From Angiostrongylus vasorum (lineage: Eukaryota; Nematoda; Chromadorea; Rhabditida; Metastrongylidae), in NCBI GenBank assembly GCA_018806985.1, contig JADANN010000202.1, positions 1,364,001 to 1,428,000 of the forward strand: a stretch of 64,000 nucleotides of DNA. The letters are read 5' to 3'. Both the position numbers and the translations under genes were made by a program. The notes below the pieces were generated by a model. That model ran no database searches. It worked only from the letters and a program-made list of their open reading frames with translations, and had not been told where the DNA came from. This document shows positions 1 to 10,296 of the stretch, one piece after another. Every line of letters begins with the position of its first letter. Position 1 is the stretch's first letter.

Positions 1-27
1 AACTACTTAACTTAAAACTCTCGAATA

Positions 28-325
28 TTTACCACCTCATCGTGGCTGAGATATGTTCCTGGGTGTCGGGCTGCGATGTACAGCGGTGGATTCATCCCCT
101 CGGCAGGGTCTGATAGCTGAGAACGACTCCGGCGTTTCCATAAGAAAGCTCAGCTAAGAGTAAACCAATACCAGGGTCCACCATCCTGCGACTGCCCTGT
201 GGTGGTGGCGACCTCAGGCGGACTTCGACCAGGCTGTCTTCGGGTCTCCAGGGAACCACAATGGCTTAACCAGCAAATCTCCGGAGAAAGGAAATTATGC
301 TGGGGCCCGCAGAAGCAGTGAAGAG
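28..325 (+). repeat. SINE-like family C, 3'-truncated copy
   Basis: The segment opens with the family C head (CACCTCATCGTGGCTGAG) and runs through the shared blocks 'cggcagggtctg' and 'caccatcctgc' to 'ggcttaaccagcaaatctcc'. The same order is found at 16970, 41725, 57180 and 58910 on this strand. The 7-mer tail is missing. There is no coding potential; short frames in it are chance. Confidence 0.75.
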
Positions 326-652
326 TGGCCATTTTTTTAGTGTTCGAGAGCGTAATAACTTAAAGGTCAGCTCAAACTGTAGGCATGAAACCTCTACGCA
401 GAACTGTAGAAAGCAGAGATTGAGTCACTATCATCAAGACTTCGATAAGCTAAAGGCATATATTTTAATTCATTATTTGCTTGTGATACAGATGCTGGCC
501 TTTCATAACAATGTTTGCTGGAAGTATATAAACTCATTTTATACCATGTCCTATCAGTTGATGTTTTCCAGTAGTCCTTAAGTCGTCTAGTGGATGCATG
601 CGTGAATTCGAAAGCTGGTACCGTTATTTAACCAACCTTCACTTAAACTCAG
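326..652. other. No recognisable feature
   Basis: AT-rich sequence between the family C repeat and the first supported exon. An open frame of about 94 codons starts inside the repeat and runs to 581, but it has no recognisable motif. Nothing is called here. Confidence 0.5.
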
Positions 653-3600
653 CATTAATGCCCTCAAAAAACTGGATTCAGAGATTTTAATGATGGGAAG
701 TGCAAAAGATGCTCCAATCTTCAATCTGCCTCCCTTGCCGGAACAAGGAAAGCTACCGACCGCCAGTAGTTTAGATAAGTGAGTGCTTTATGCGTCTTAA
801 GAAGTCTATACTTGGAAGTAAAGGAATAAATTTAAAGGGATAGTTTCGTGAACCTTGGAATGCATTAATAGTGTCCGCGGCAGAGTTACCTTCGGCAATA
901 GTCCATCACCTGTCACTCAATGTTTTGCCATAAAAACATCTACCAGGGTCTTAAGAACGAGGAACCTTCTAAATTAAAAATGTTAGTCTGATAGACAAAT
1001 TTATGGATTACTCTATAATTGGAAGCATGTTGCTGTATGATTTTTCCCTGAGTTTAAACGAATAACTTCACCTGTACTACCTGTACCGCATTATTTATTG
1101 AATGGTTCGAGCAGGCAACTGCAAGGTGTCTTTCCAACTATGCGGTAGGTCAGAACTGATAAAAGAAGGCTTATAAAGACATGAAGAGCTTCAGATTCTT
1201 CGTATATGGACCTTGCTTTCCACACTTTCACATGAATGTAGCCAGTGATGGCTCATTGAGCTCTGTTTTGGCATAGTTTTACTTTCGCCATTGCTGTTGA
1301 AATACCGAACTCACTGGCATAGAAACGCTAACTCATTAGAACGGGAGGACCCTCGAAATCGATGACGTGGTGAACTATTGAAGAGGTGAAGCGAATAGGA
1401 TAAGAAAACCTAGTTCGTGAAAGTGATACCAGAATATGTAATTTCTGAGAAACCTCATAACCCCGAAAAGCGCATGAGTATTCGAAGTGACGTTAAGGTG
1501 TCATCGGTAATTTCTTCAACTGACGATCATTTTCATTTGCCTAAAAAAAGGAACAAGAACAGGCTCCAAACTCATTCGGTGTAGGAAGTCGCCATCAGTT
1601 TCTAGCTCCCATTTTCGTAAATATAAGGGCACCTCAGCGCTGGCTGCGTTTCGGCTTCTCATTCTTCACAGCCTGAAAAGGTTAAATTGACATGTAATTT
1701 ACTCAGCCATACACTGTCATAACCTCAGCAGACAAAACTTGGCGCATAAGTTTTCATTCTGATAAGAAACAGCTTTTTTAAACACTCACCGTCTTGTTTA
1801 TCATAAATTTTCCAACTGTTGTTGGAGAGCAGCTCCATAGCGTCTTAAATGAGTGCGGTTCGCTTTTTGGATTTTTGGAATTTATGCAAAAATGCTTCAG
1901 AAGTTCCATGCGTTGACGTTCTAGATTCCTGTGCGAGGATAGAGTTTTGCTTCAGCATCTTCTCCGTTATATTTTCCTGCCCGGCGTCTGCCTAGTGCAG
2001 TGTTTTATCTGACTTTAAGCTTCCAACTAGGTGCTCTTTTTCATGGACGCAGAGTATTCTATCCGTTTCGCCAACTTTATTTTGCTGCTTGGGTTATGAA
2101 AGTACTTTGCTGAGTAATTTGCGTTTCAGCTTGCAATTTTCAAGCTCTGAAGAAGTCGAAAGCGCGCAAACCTCAGCCATTAGTAAATAAACCGTATCAC
2201 TAGCAAACTCGTGTTTCCCAGAAAGCTTTAGTAGAATATACTAGCGAAAAACCACGAAACGATCAGCATGAAGTTCCTTTGATACTGTTTTCGCCTTGGT
2301 AGCTTAGCTAAGGAGGTTCACAGTGGCCCGACCACTAAGCAGATTATCGCCGGTTATCAGAGAGGATCCGTTTGTCGAACTTCTTCGACTTTGCAGCCTT
2401 TTAGATGATCAGAAACAGATGAGATGGTAGAGCCGAGTTGTTTTGTAAGATCCTGAACATTTGGTCGTGATTTTCATTACATCAAAGCACCAGTACATCT
2501 CTATCAAAAGCGGAAGGATGTCTGCAATCTCTCTCATCTTAAAGGTTGATTTCAACGGGAAGAAATTCCGAAGTTGGACATTGCGTCCATTAACAATTTC
2601 CCGGCCCACACCCTATTATCTTTCGCGACATTACCGCTGTTCACTTCCGAGTTCAAACTTGTAGAAATAGAGTTGTCGTAATTAGCTTTTGAAACCGGAA
2701 ATTAAAGCTTCAAATTTTTCAAGCACACTATTTTTATCACAGTTCGGAAGTGCATGAAATAAGCCTTTATATAGCATTCAAGAAACACTACAGCTAGAAC
2801 TATTTAGGACAAAATAAAAACTGCAAATCCGACATTAGTTCACAAACAACCCAATAGGAAAAGCAAATTAGGGGAAGGCACTAGGAACGACAAAAATCGC
2901 ACAAGAAAGAAGCATTGCAATAATGGTGTAAAAACTTGGATAGGACAAATAGTGACATGTATATCACCCCCTCACCTGTATGACCTGTAGTCCCGTTGAT
3001 CGCCGAGTGACTCGAGCGGGCACCAGTAAATCTTCCATTTTTGCCCGTCGCGAGCAAGAGTAGCCCAGTGGGTTCTGCTCGCTCTAGGGACTAGTCGAGC
3101 ACCATATTTTTTCTTCTACGTTCTTCGTGAAGAACTCTGACCATCGGATCGGTGGTCTTCCTGCAGTACGTTTGACATTCCCGAGGAAATCCAGTCACTA
3201 ACGGCTCTTGTCCATCGGTTGTCATTCTTACGCATTACGTGTCCGGCCCACCTTATCTTCGACTGTTTGGGCGTACAGAACGGCATCTTTTGATTTTCTG
3301 ATCGTCGACGCAGGTCGCAGCTTCGGATCCCATCCCTTGCTTGTGTGGAACGGGATACTCTTAGCATCATCCTTTCTACTGTGCGTTGAATAACGCTAAG
3401 TGATCTTTCATCCCTACTTACGCAGCGGCCAGGTTTCTGACGCATACATTAGGGCAGGAAGTACCGTTGAGTCGAAAAGGTGGGCACGTAGTCGGGTGTT
3501 CCTTGTTCTCTTCACTACATCCTCGATGCTCTTGAAAGCACCCCAAGCCGCTCGTTTCCTTCTGCTCACCTCTGGAGCTAAGTCGTTCAACATATTGATT

Positions 3601-6600
3601 TCCCGACCTAGATAGACATAACTGGAGCACTCGGGGATATTCGTTCCGTTGAGCGTGAATAGGGCACACGAAATCAAGCCGTTCTTCATGAACATTGTTT
3701 TTGTGAGAATTAGTCGAAGTCCAATCTTTCCACAGGCTTTATCAAAGTCGACAAGCATATGTTCCGCTTGGCTAATGTTTGGTGTTATAAGGACGATGTC
3801 ATCAGCAAAGCGAAGATGATGTAACTGCGGACCATTGATTTCCACTTCCATACTATCCCATTCCAATGTACGTATGATGTTCTGGAGGGTGGCGTTAAAT
3901 AATTTTGGCGAGATGGTATCACCTCGCCTAATCCCTCCTCTGATGGCGATATTAATATCGTTGTAGAATGGTGATATCTTGGTTTTGAAATTTTTGTACA
4001 GCTCACGAAGAATCTTTATGAAGTGAGTAGGGATTCCTTGACCATCATGGGCTTCCATGGCTGCTTCTATCTCAGTTGAATCAAAGGCCTTCTGTAAATC
4101 GATAAAAGTGAGACGAAACGGTCTTTTGTACTCTCGCGATACTTCAATGAGCTTTGTTATCGTGTGGATGTGGTCCATCGTACTAAATCGTTTTCGAAAC
4201 CCTGCTTACTCACATGACTGTCCTTCATCCAGTGTTCTGTCAGTCCTGTTTAGGATGACTCGAGTGAAAATTTTGTAGACGACAGACAGCAAGCAGATTG
4301 GGCGGTAGTTGCCGATATCGTTTAGGGTCACCCTTCTTGAACAATAACACGGTCCTGCTGGTCTTCCACTGAGTAGGGGCCTTGCATTCAGACAGGTAAC
4401 GTGAGAAGAGCCGAGCCAGTGTGTTTACGAGGACTGGCGGAAGGTTCTTCAGGTGTTCTGATCTTATCCTGTCCGGACTTGTTGCTGTTCAATTTTTTCA
4501 CCGACGAAAATGGCATGTCGGACTTTCGGAAGGGAGAACCGGTGGTACAACATATCCATCCTCCTTTATTTCATATGACGGGAGGTAGACGTGGCTATCG
4601 AAGAGATCTGAGTGGTATTCGTGAATGAATTTCTCCACTGCTTTTCTGGACGCTGTAACTGTTCACGTCTGCGCGTCGGAGCGCAATCATCTTGGTCTTG
4701 TTATTGGCGGGCGAAGCTTCGGTGGGCTTTGCGAATGCTTTTTCCCAGCCTCTGCAGCTTCGACCACTACTGCTGCTCACCTCTCTTCAGGATCTTCTTT
4801 CATCGCCTGTCTGCATTGTTTTGCATGTTCGGACGTTAGTTCGCGGTTGCCTGCAGCTCGTGCGATTCCACGCTGGCGTATCAGCTCGAGTGTTTCTGGG
4901 GACAGACGTCTCTTGGTGACTTTCGAACTCTCAGCTTTCATAGCGCTAATGTGAAGGTATTGAATAAGCCGATCGTATTCCTCGTCGATGTTATCGACAA
5001 CGGCATTTTCCCAACAGCCGACTAATGAATTGAATAAGTCCCAGTTTACGGTGGTTCTGGGACTTCGGTTTTTTAATTTATCGGCTTTCTCTGTTTGTCG
5101 CGAGAAATAAAATATTGTGCGAAGGAGAAATTTTGGGACAACAGCGACATCGGTTAGGCAAAACCTTCTATTTACTATAATGTGGTCTATTTCGTCATGG
5201 TACTCTCCATTGGGACACTCCCACGTCTAGTTTTGAGGGTGGGGGCTTCTGGAATTGCGACTTACCATGGTTTGGTCGCCATGATAAACTCAGAAAGCCG
5301 CTCACCCTGTTCGTTCCATTCCAATCCGTGGGTCTCAATGTGACGTTCTTCAGACGTTCTTCTTAGTCCAATCTTGGCGATGAAGTCTCCAATCATGACC
5401 TTGAAGAATGCGTGGTCTTCTCTGTAGAAGTTCTCCAACTCCATATGGAACGCTTCCACTTCTTCTACGTCATAATTTAATGTCGGCGGGTAAGCAACGA
5501 AGATTGTCAAAGCCGGTATTAATCCACACCTCCTTAATCGTAAGCGTCCGATCCGGGTTGCTAGTTGTTCGAATGAATCGATGTCCATGAACAAACTCGT
5601 GCTGACGAGAACGCCGACGCCGCCGACTCCTCTGCTGTCGCGTATTCCAAGGAACATTTCTTTTCCGGTGTCATAGACGGCGTTGAATGAGTGGGTGTCG
5701 TTTCGTCTCGGCCAGGTCGATGACGTCGCACTTTATCTTTCTTTTCATGCATGAGCAAGTCTTCTATCGAGGACTCGGATTCAAGTACGTCCATTGTAGG
5801 TACAGATCGTCACCATAGTTCTTCGTGATCCATGTATATCGGTCATAAAAATTGAGCAACACCTCTTTAAAAGTGCTTCCAAATCCTCCAACTCCTTTGG
5901 TTATCAAATATTGCCTGCTATCGAAAAAACATCATTTTTCAATGTGCACTTACAGCCATGTGTTTGAATTCTGTACGAATATTAGCAAATCTGCAAGCAA
6001 GCGGAAATTAAGTTTTATCTTAGGTGTGGTAGAAATCACCTAATATGTGCTGATATCAACTTCTTGGGTAATTACACCCGAGCGGGGTATGTTTAGCGCA
6101 GTGGTTCGGAGCACCCTGCAATGCTCATAGGATCGATCCTGCGCGTAAAGCTCACTAAGCCATCCATCCCTATGGCGGCAGCAAACTGTTATCAGGCTTT
6201 TCTGGGGGGGATAGTAGTACTGGGTCGATACATCGGTAGGCCACCGCGAGTCATTGTAAAGACACTACTCGATTCCCTTACTTTCTTCACTTAAAATTAG
6301 GATATTTTTGCAATATATTCTGCTTCTACATTACATATCTTAGCTTCATTTTATTTCAGTGTCACGAACGTGGAAAGAGGCAGTGCGTTTTACTTCCAAA
6401 TTACCACTGTATCGAAAATCGCTTTTGTATTTCTTAAAAACCTCTTGAATTTTGATAATATTACAACTGGTATGGAAGACCAATATGAACTATTTGCAGA
6501 GAGCAATGAGAAGATTGGTAAAGAAGACCAGAAAATGCTTAAGAAAGGGCAGCCGACACAACCTCCGAACCTGGTGTGCTGTCTTTTAAGGATTCACTAA

Positions 6601-7028
6601 GGACTATTCTCACTGCTGTCTTTTACTTTCCAAGAAATTCGTTCCGAGACATTTTGAATATCTAATTATAGGAACGTTTTGCATAATATTCCTTTATAGG
6701 CGAGGCCCAAAGCATTCCTTGCAGCCACATGGTTGTTGTTTTTTCTGTGTCTTATCGGCATGCTGTACGTTATAATTGGATACAGAAGCGATAGAGATGC
6801 GTACGTTTGTTATTTAATGTGCCTCGATATGACATTAAGAAAACAATTTGCAAGACTCGCCCAAATTCTTCATATGATTTGCCGGATTCTATGAAAATAT
6901 GTGGGTGATCTCTGTGTGGATGAAGATGTTAGGTGACCTCTATGTCCGTCGACGATCTTCTTTCCTCGTCGAAAATGAATTTTTATGAAAGAAAGGAAAT
7001 GTCCATCGAACGGCTGCAAATTCTGTGA
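653..7028 (+). CDS. Unrecognised single-pass membrane protein gene, 3' part
   Basis: Three exons agree in phase and splice signals: 653-778 (enters with one base to complete a codon, leaves in phase 2 at AA|gtgagt), 6360-6573 (acceptor TTTATTTCAG, donor CTG|gtgtgc, phase 0) and 6700-6800 (acceptor TTTATAG, donor GC|gtacgt). A short last exon at 6992-7028, ending in TGA, keeps the phase but has a poor acceptor and is tentative; reading on from 6800 without splicing stops near 6890. The third exon encodes one strongly hydrophobic stretch of about 20 residues ([20 protein letters not shown]) followed by basic GYRSDRD, so the product looks like a type I membrane protein with a short cytoplasmic tail. 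The preceding exon has two NxT sequons and a proline/glutamine stem. The 5' exons lie upstream of the window. I do not recognise the family. The 5.6-kb intron holds a decayed Penelope unit, an RTE copy and a SINE. Confidence 0.55.
779..1630. other. Intron sequence with no recognisable feature
   Basis: No long frame, RNA gene or known repeat was recognised between the 653-778 exon and the decayed Penelope unit. Confidence 0.4.
1640..2180 (-). mobile_element. Decayed Penelope-like unit with inverted hammerhead remnants
   Basis: About 1880-2080 on the minus strand matches, with many substitutions, the GIY-YIG endonuclease region seen at 7500-7740 (shared blocks such as 'cgttgacgttctagattcctg' and 'gacgcagagtattctatccg'). 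At 1645-1672 the minus strand keeps a hammerhead-like GGCTG...GCCGAAACGCAGCC order; at 2147-2174 the plus strand keeps CTCTGAAGAAG...GCGCAAACCTCAGCC. The two therefore form an inverted pair around the endonuclease remnant. All frames are broken, so this is an old, dead insertion. It lies in the intron of the membrane-protein gene. Confidence 0.55.
2190..2960. other. No recognisable feature
   Basis: AT-rich intron sequence. Two overlapping 66-67 codon frames on opposite strands near 2409-2664 have no motif and no repeat match in the window. Confidence 0.4.
3414..4178 (-). pseudogene. Reverse transcriptase fragment of RTE copy 1
   Basis: A 254-codon open frame that begins inside the polymerase domain. 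It carries the palm motif with FADD in [12 protein letters not shown], the downstream [11 protein letters not shown] block typical of non-LTR polymerases, and YVYLGREIN near the thumb. The catalytic aspartates of FADD are intact. Upstream polymerase motifs and the endonuclease are in other frames, so a functional polyprotein cannot be made. Known role of the family: target-primed reverse transcription of its own RNA at a nick made by the endonuclease. Confidence 0.85.
5262..5794 (-). pseudogene. AP-endonuclease fragment of RTE copy 1
   Basis: Two overlapping minus-strand frames give the apurinic-endonuclease-like domain: [18 protein letters not shown], then [11 protein letters not shown] and [13 protein letters not shown]. 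Copy 2 reads [11 protein letters not shown] at the same place, so the catalytic GDFNA asparagine is replaced by isoleucine here. Together with the frameshift at about 5650 this makes the domain inactive. Confidence 0.85.
6087..6275 (+). repeat. SINE family A, 3'-truncated copy
   Basis: Has a tRNA-like head with an A-box-like 'tttagcgcagtggttcgg' and a B-box-like 'aggatcgatcctg', followed by the shared central block (catccatccctatggcgg) and the start of the A tail (tcgatacatcggtaggccaccgcg). The copy ends before the TTTATCC tail. It sits in the last large intron of the membrane-protein gene. Confidence 0.75.
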
Positions 7029-7102
7029 CGCTTTGCACTACACTTTCCTCCCATGGCGTCCAACTCTTCGTTGATCCTTACTTTTTCTCTCTTTCATCAA
7101 TT

Positions 7103-7111
7103 GTTCATATA
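7103..7111 (+). repeat. Left target-site duplication of Penelope unit
   Basis: GTTCATATA here is repeated at 10288-10296, exactly outside the two ends of the inverted Penelope-like unit. Nine perfect bases in AT-rich DNA could arise by chance, but the position fits a target-site duplication. Confidence 0.5.
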
Positions 7112-7212
7112 CATTTATTTATATGATCTTATTAACTGATCTTCTTTTGCTGATGCGAGATTGGTGTAGGTCTTCGTTGTCGTTGTCGTTGTTGCTGGTG
7201 TTGTTGGTCGAT

Positions 7213-7248
7213 GGCTGACGTTTCGGCGATTTCGCCTTCCTCAGAGCA
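7213..7248 (-). ncRNA. Hammerhead ribozyme motif (Penelope 3' end, left arm)
   Basis: On the minus strand the order is CUGAGGA, a GGCG/CGCC hairpin, GAAA, then CGUC, which is the hammerhead core with the cleavage-site C last. Stem I is imperfect here (GCU with AGC plus a bulge). Stem III is only the palindrome ACGU, so a cleaving fold would need two motifs paired together, as is known for Penelope-like hammerheads. Confidence 0.65.
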
Positions 7249-10103
7249 TGGATGAATTTTACATTAGAATTCTTTAATTATTCGGTGGAAAAAAAAAGCC
7301 TAACGTATTAATGAGGATCAAACTTTTAAATAGGCGCCGTTTTGATTAAAAAGGCTACTCACCGTGATGTTACGAGTCGGAATGGCCCACGCGTTGTTCA
7401 CGTGGAGTCGCGAGCAGGACACACCCCAGGGGTCAAAATATCATTTTGAAATAGGGCGCCAAGTCACGAGTGATAGTGAGGCAGGCATTCGTCTTTCCTG
7501 TTCATCTTTGGATTTTTTTTAAATTTATCCAAAACGCTTCAAGAGTTTTGCGCGTTGATGTTTTTCGACTCCTGCGCTAGGATCCGTACAGTCACTTCAA
7601 AATCATCGCCGTTGTGCTTTTTGTGCCCTATGCGCACCTAGAGGAGTGTCTTGACGAATTCTAGCTTTCCCATCCAGATGTTCTTTTATGCGGACACAAA
7701 GTGGTCTACCCGTTTCCCCCAATATATTCCTCATCGCATGCGTTACATGAGATCAAGTATATTATAGCTGAACTCATGCGATCCACGTCTCTCCCGTTAG
7801 GACAGATCACACAGTTTTCTGAGCTGCACAAACGATCATAGAGACGGTTGCGAACTAACTGACGGCGTAGGGGGGTATTGGGTGGGATGTCAGTAATCAT
7901 CATATAATTTTTAAGACCACTTTTTTTCCTAAGCATCTCTTAATGGCGTAACTTATTTCATTTGATATGAAGGGTAGCTTAAAAGGGATCTTGCTTACAT
8001 CCGAAACATTATTTTGGGGAACTATCCGTCCACGCTGTCCCATGGCCAACCCTCTAATTTGTGCAAAATATTTTCCAGACCACCTCAAGATTGAACATAC
8101 AGTGTTTTAAGAGAGTCATTAGTTGCGCAATCGACAAGCCGTACATTTTTTATTTTCTTTTCGTGCTCCACGAGCTCTTCGAGAATGGTTTGCATTCCGG
8201 AGTCATTCGACACGTCGGTGAAAAGTGAAGTAGCATTGAACGACTCCATTACATGCGTGCTGTTTGGTTGCGCGCACCGTAAAAATTAAATCAAGAATGG
8301 GTCAACACGCCAAAGGCAGCGGGTTTAGAGCCTTCAGTTATTTCTCGAAAAAACGAATATCCAGTTTGCCTTGTCCTTTACTTGCTTGTTAAAACACATA
8401 AGCTTTACTTCAATTGATGATATTACATCAACGAACCCATCATCATTTAAAGTTAGACCTATCATCAGTTGTATAGGCGAGCCAACGGATGGAATAACGT
8501 GGTTCCTAAACCTTATACTTGTCAGTTGCTAAAATTCATTCCAACTAATTTACTTAACACCAAAATATTTCTAGACCACCTACGGTGCGCGCAACCAAAC
8601 AGCACGCATGTAGTGGAGTCATTCAATGTTACTTCACTTCATACCAACGCGTCGGATGACTCCGCAATGCAAGCCATTCTCGAGTTGCTCGTGGAGCACG
8701 AAAAAGAAAATAAAAATGAACGACTTGTCGATTGCGCAACTAATTACTGTCTTAAAACAGTGTCTTAGTTGTTCAATCTTCAGGTAGTCTAGAAAATATT
8801 TTGCGCAAATTAGAGGGTTAGCCATGCGACAGCGTTTAGCACCAAGCCTTGCCATCGCTTTCATGTCTAAGGTGGAAGCTCCAGTCCTCGACCACCGACC
8901 CTTACTCTACTGTCGATACATAGACGACTGCTTCATCGTCTATTCCACACAATAACAGATGGACGAGTGCTTTGAATTGCTAAACCGACAGTCAGAGTAT
9001 ATGAAATTTACACGAGAAAAACCAACCGAAAATTGGCTTCCATTCTTAAACATCCAAATAAAGCTCTCAGAAAGTGGCTACACAACAAAACGGTATCGTA
9101 AGCCAAGTAGTAAGAACATACCAGTTCACTACCTCTCCTCTCATCATTCAAACATGAAAAAAGCACTTATCAAAAACATGTACCGTACGGCAAAAAGTGT
9201 GTGCACAGAAGAAGAGGAAAGGAAGGAATCGCAAAACCTGGCACGAAAAAATTGCCATTTCCAATGGCTACGACGTAGAATCCACTCGGATTAGACAAAA
9301 ACGTAGGGAAGTTCCCCAAAATAATGTTTCGGACATAAGTAAGATTCCTTTTAAGCTACCTTTCATATCAGATGAAGTAAGTTACGCCATTAAGAGATGC
9401 TTAAGAAAAAGTGGTCTTGAAAATTATGTAACGATTATTGACATCCCACCCAATGCCCTACGCCGTCAGTTAGTTCGCAACCGTCTCTATGACCGCTCGT
9501 GCAGCTCAAAAAACTGAACGATCTGTCCTGATGGGAGAGACGGGGATTGCATGGGTTCAGGTATAATGTACTTGATCTCATGTAACGCATGCGGTGGGGA
9601 ATATATTGGTGAAACGGGTAGACCACTTTGTGTCCGCATAAAAGAACATCTGGATGGGAAAGCTAGAAATTCGTCAAGACACTCCTCTAGGTGCGCATAG
9701 GGCACAAAAGCACAACAGCGATGATTTTGAAGTGACTGTACGGATCCTAGTGCAGGAGTCGAAAATCATCAACGCGCAAAACTCTTGAAGCGTTCTGGAT
9801 AAATTTCAAAAAATCCATAGTTGAACCGGAAAGACGAATGCCTCACTATCACATGTGACCTGGCGCCCTATTTCAAAATGATATTCTGACCCCCGAGGTG
9901 TCTTGTCTTGCTCGCGACGCCACGTGAACAACGAGTGGACCAGTCCCACTCGTAACATCACAGTGAGTAGGCTTTCTGTTCAATATGGCCTACATTTGAC
10001 CGTAGCATCCGAACCCACCATCTCCTTAAAAATTTGATCTTCACTAATGCTTTAGTCTTTTTTCCACCGAATAATTAAAGTATTCTAGTATAAAATACGT
10101 CCA

Positions 10104-10139
10104 GGCTCTGAAGAAGGCGAAATCGCCGAAACGTCAGCC
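10104..10139 (+). ncRNA. Hammerhead ribozyme motif (Penelope 3' end, right arm)
   Basis: GGCU, CUGAAGA, AGGCG-AAAU-CGCC, GAAA, CGUC, AGCC in order. GGCU and AGCC form a perfect 4-bp stem I, GGCG and CGCC form stem II, and every core base expected in a hammerhead is present. Stem III is the self-complementary ACGU with no loop, so the active form would be a dimer. The partner motif lies 2.9 kb away on the other strand. Confidence 0.7.
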
Positions 10140-10287
10140 ATCGATCAACAACACCGACAACAACGACAACAACAACGAGGACCTGTACCAACCTCGCATC
10201 AGCAAAAGAAGATCAGTTTATAAGATCATATAAGTAAATATATCAACTGTGTATGTCGAGGTTTACAGAAAGTCGCTCTTTTGAATC

Positions 10288-10296
10288 GTTCATATA
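10288..10296 (+). repeat. Right target-site duplication of Penelope unit
   Basis: Second copy of GTTCATATA (see 7103-7111), directly after the end of the element, whose last bases (CTCTTTTGAATC) match the outer end of the miniature unit at 23753 in reverse complement (CTCAAAAGACC). Confidence 0.5.

Larger units (their letters stand above)
2965..5833 (-). mobile_element. RTE-type non-LTR retrotransposon, copy 1 (5'-truncated, inactive)
   Basis: Minus-strand order is AP-endonuclease (about 5833-5250), linker (about 5100-4600), reverse transcriptase (about 4500-3650) and C-terminal domain (about 3640-3000), the arrangement of RTE elements. The 3' terminus at 2965-3000 ('acctgtagtcccgttgatc' on the plus strand) matches the reverse complement of the end of copy 2 near 15270. 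The 5' end stops at about 5833, just before the endonuclease start of copy 2. Frameshifts and stops break the single ORF; the longest surviving frame is the reverse transcriptase at 3414-4178. Confidence 0.9.
7112..10287 (+). mobile_element. Penelope-like retroelement as a large inverted pair
   Basis: The left half (7112 to about 8290) is a minus-strand copy and the right half (about 8575-10287) a plus-strand copy of the same element. Right half, in order: reverse-transcriptase motif A region (8610-8700, with FNVTSLHTN where FDVTALYTN is expected), motifs B and C (8820-8950, AFMSKVEAPV and YCRYIDDCF), thumb region, then a GIY-YIG endonuclease with CxxC-type zinc-binding residues (9480-9800, YIGETGRPLCVRIKEHL in one frame). 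The left half has motif A and GIY-YIG but lacks the block equivalent to 8850-9290. Outer ends are matching inverted sequence (GATCTTCTTTTGCTGATGCGAG and its complement). Stops and frameshifts in both halves show that neither is active. Confidence 0.85.

Noticed and set aside
8469..8768. 99-codon frame as an independent gene
   Set aside because: Its C-terminal half is the Penelope reverse-transcriptase motif A region.
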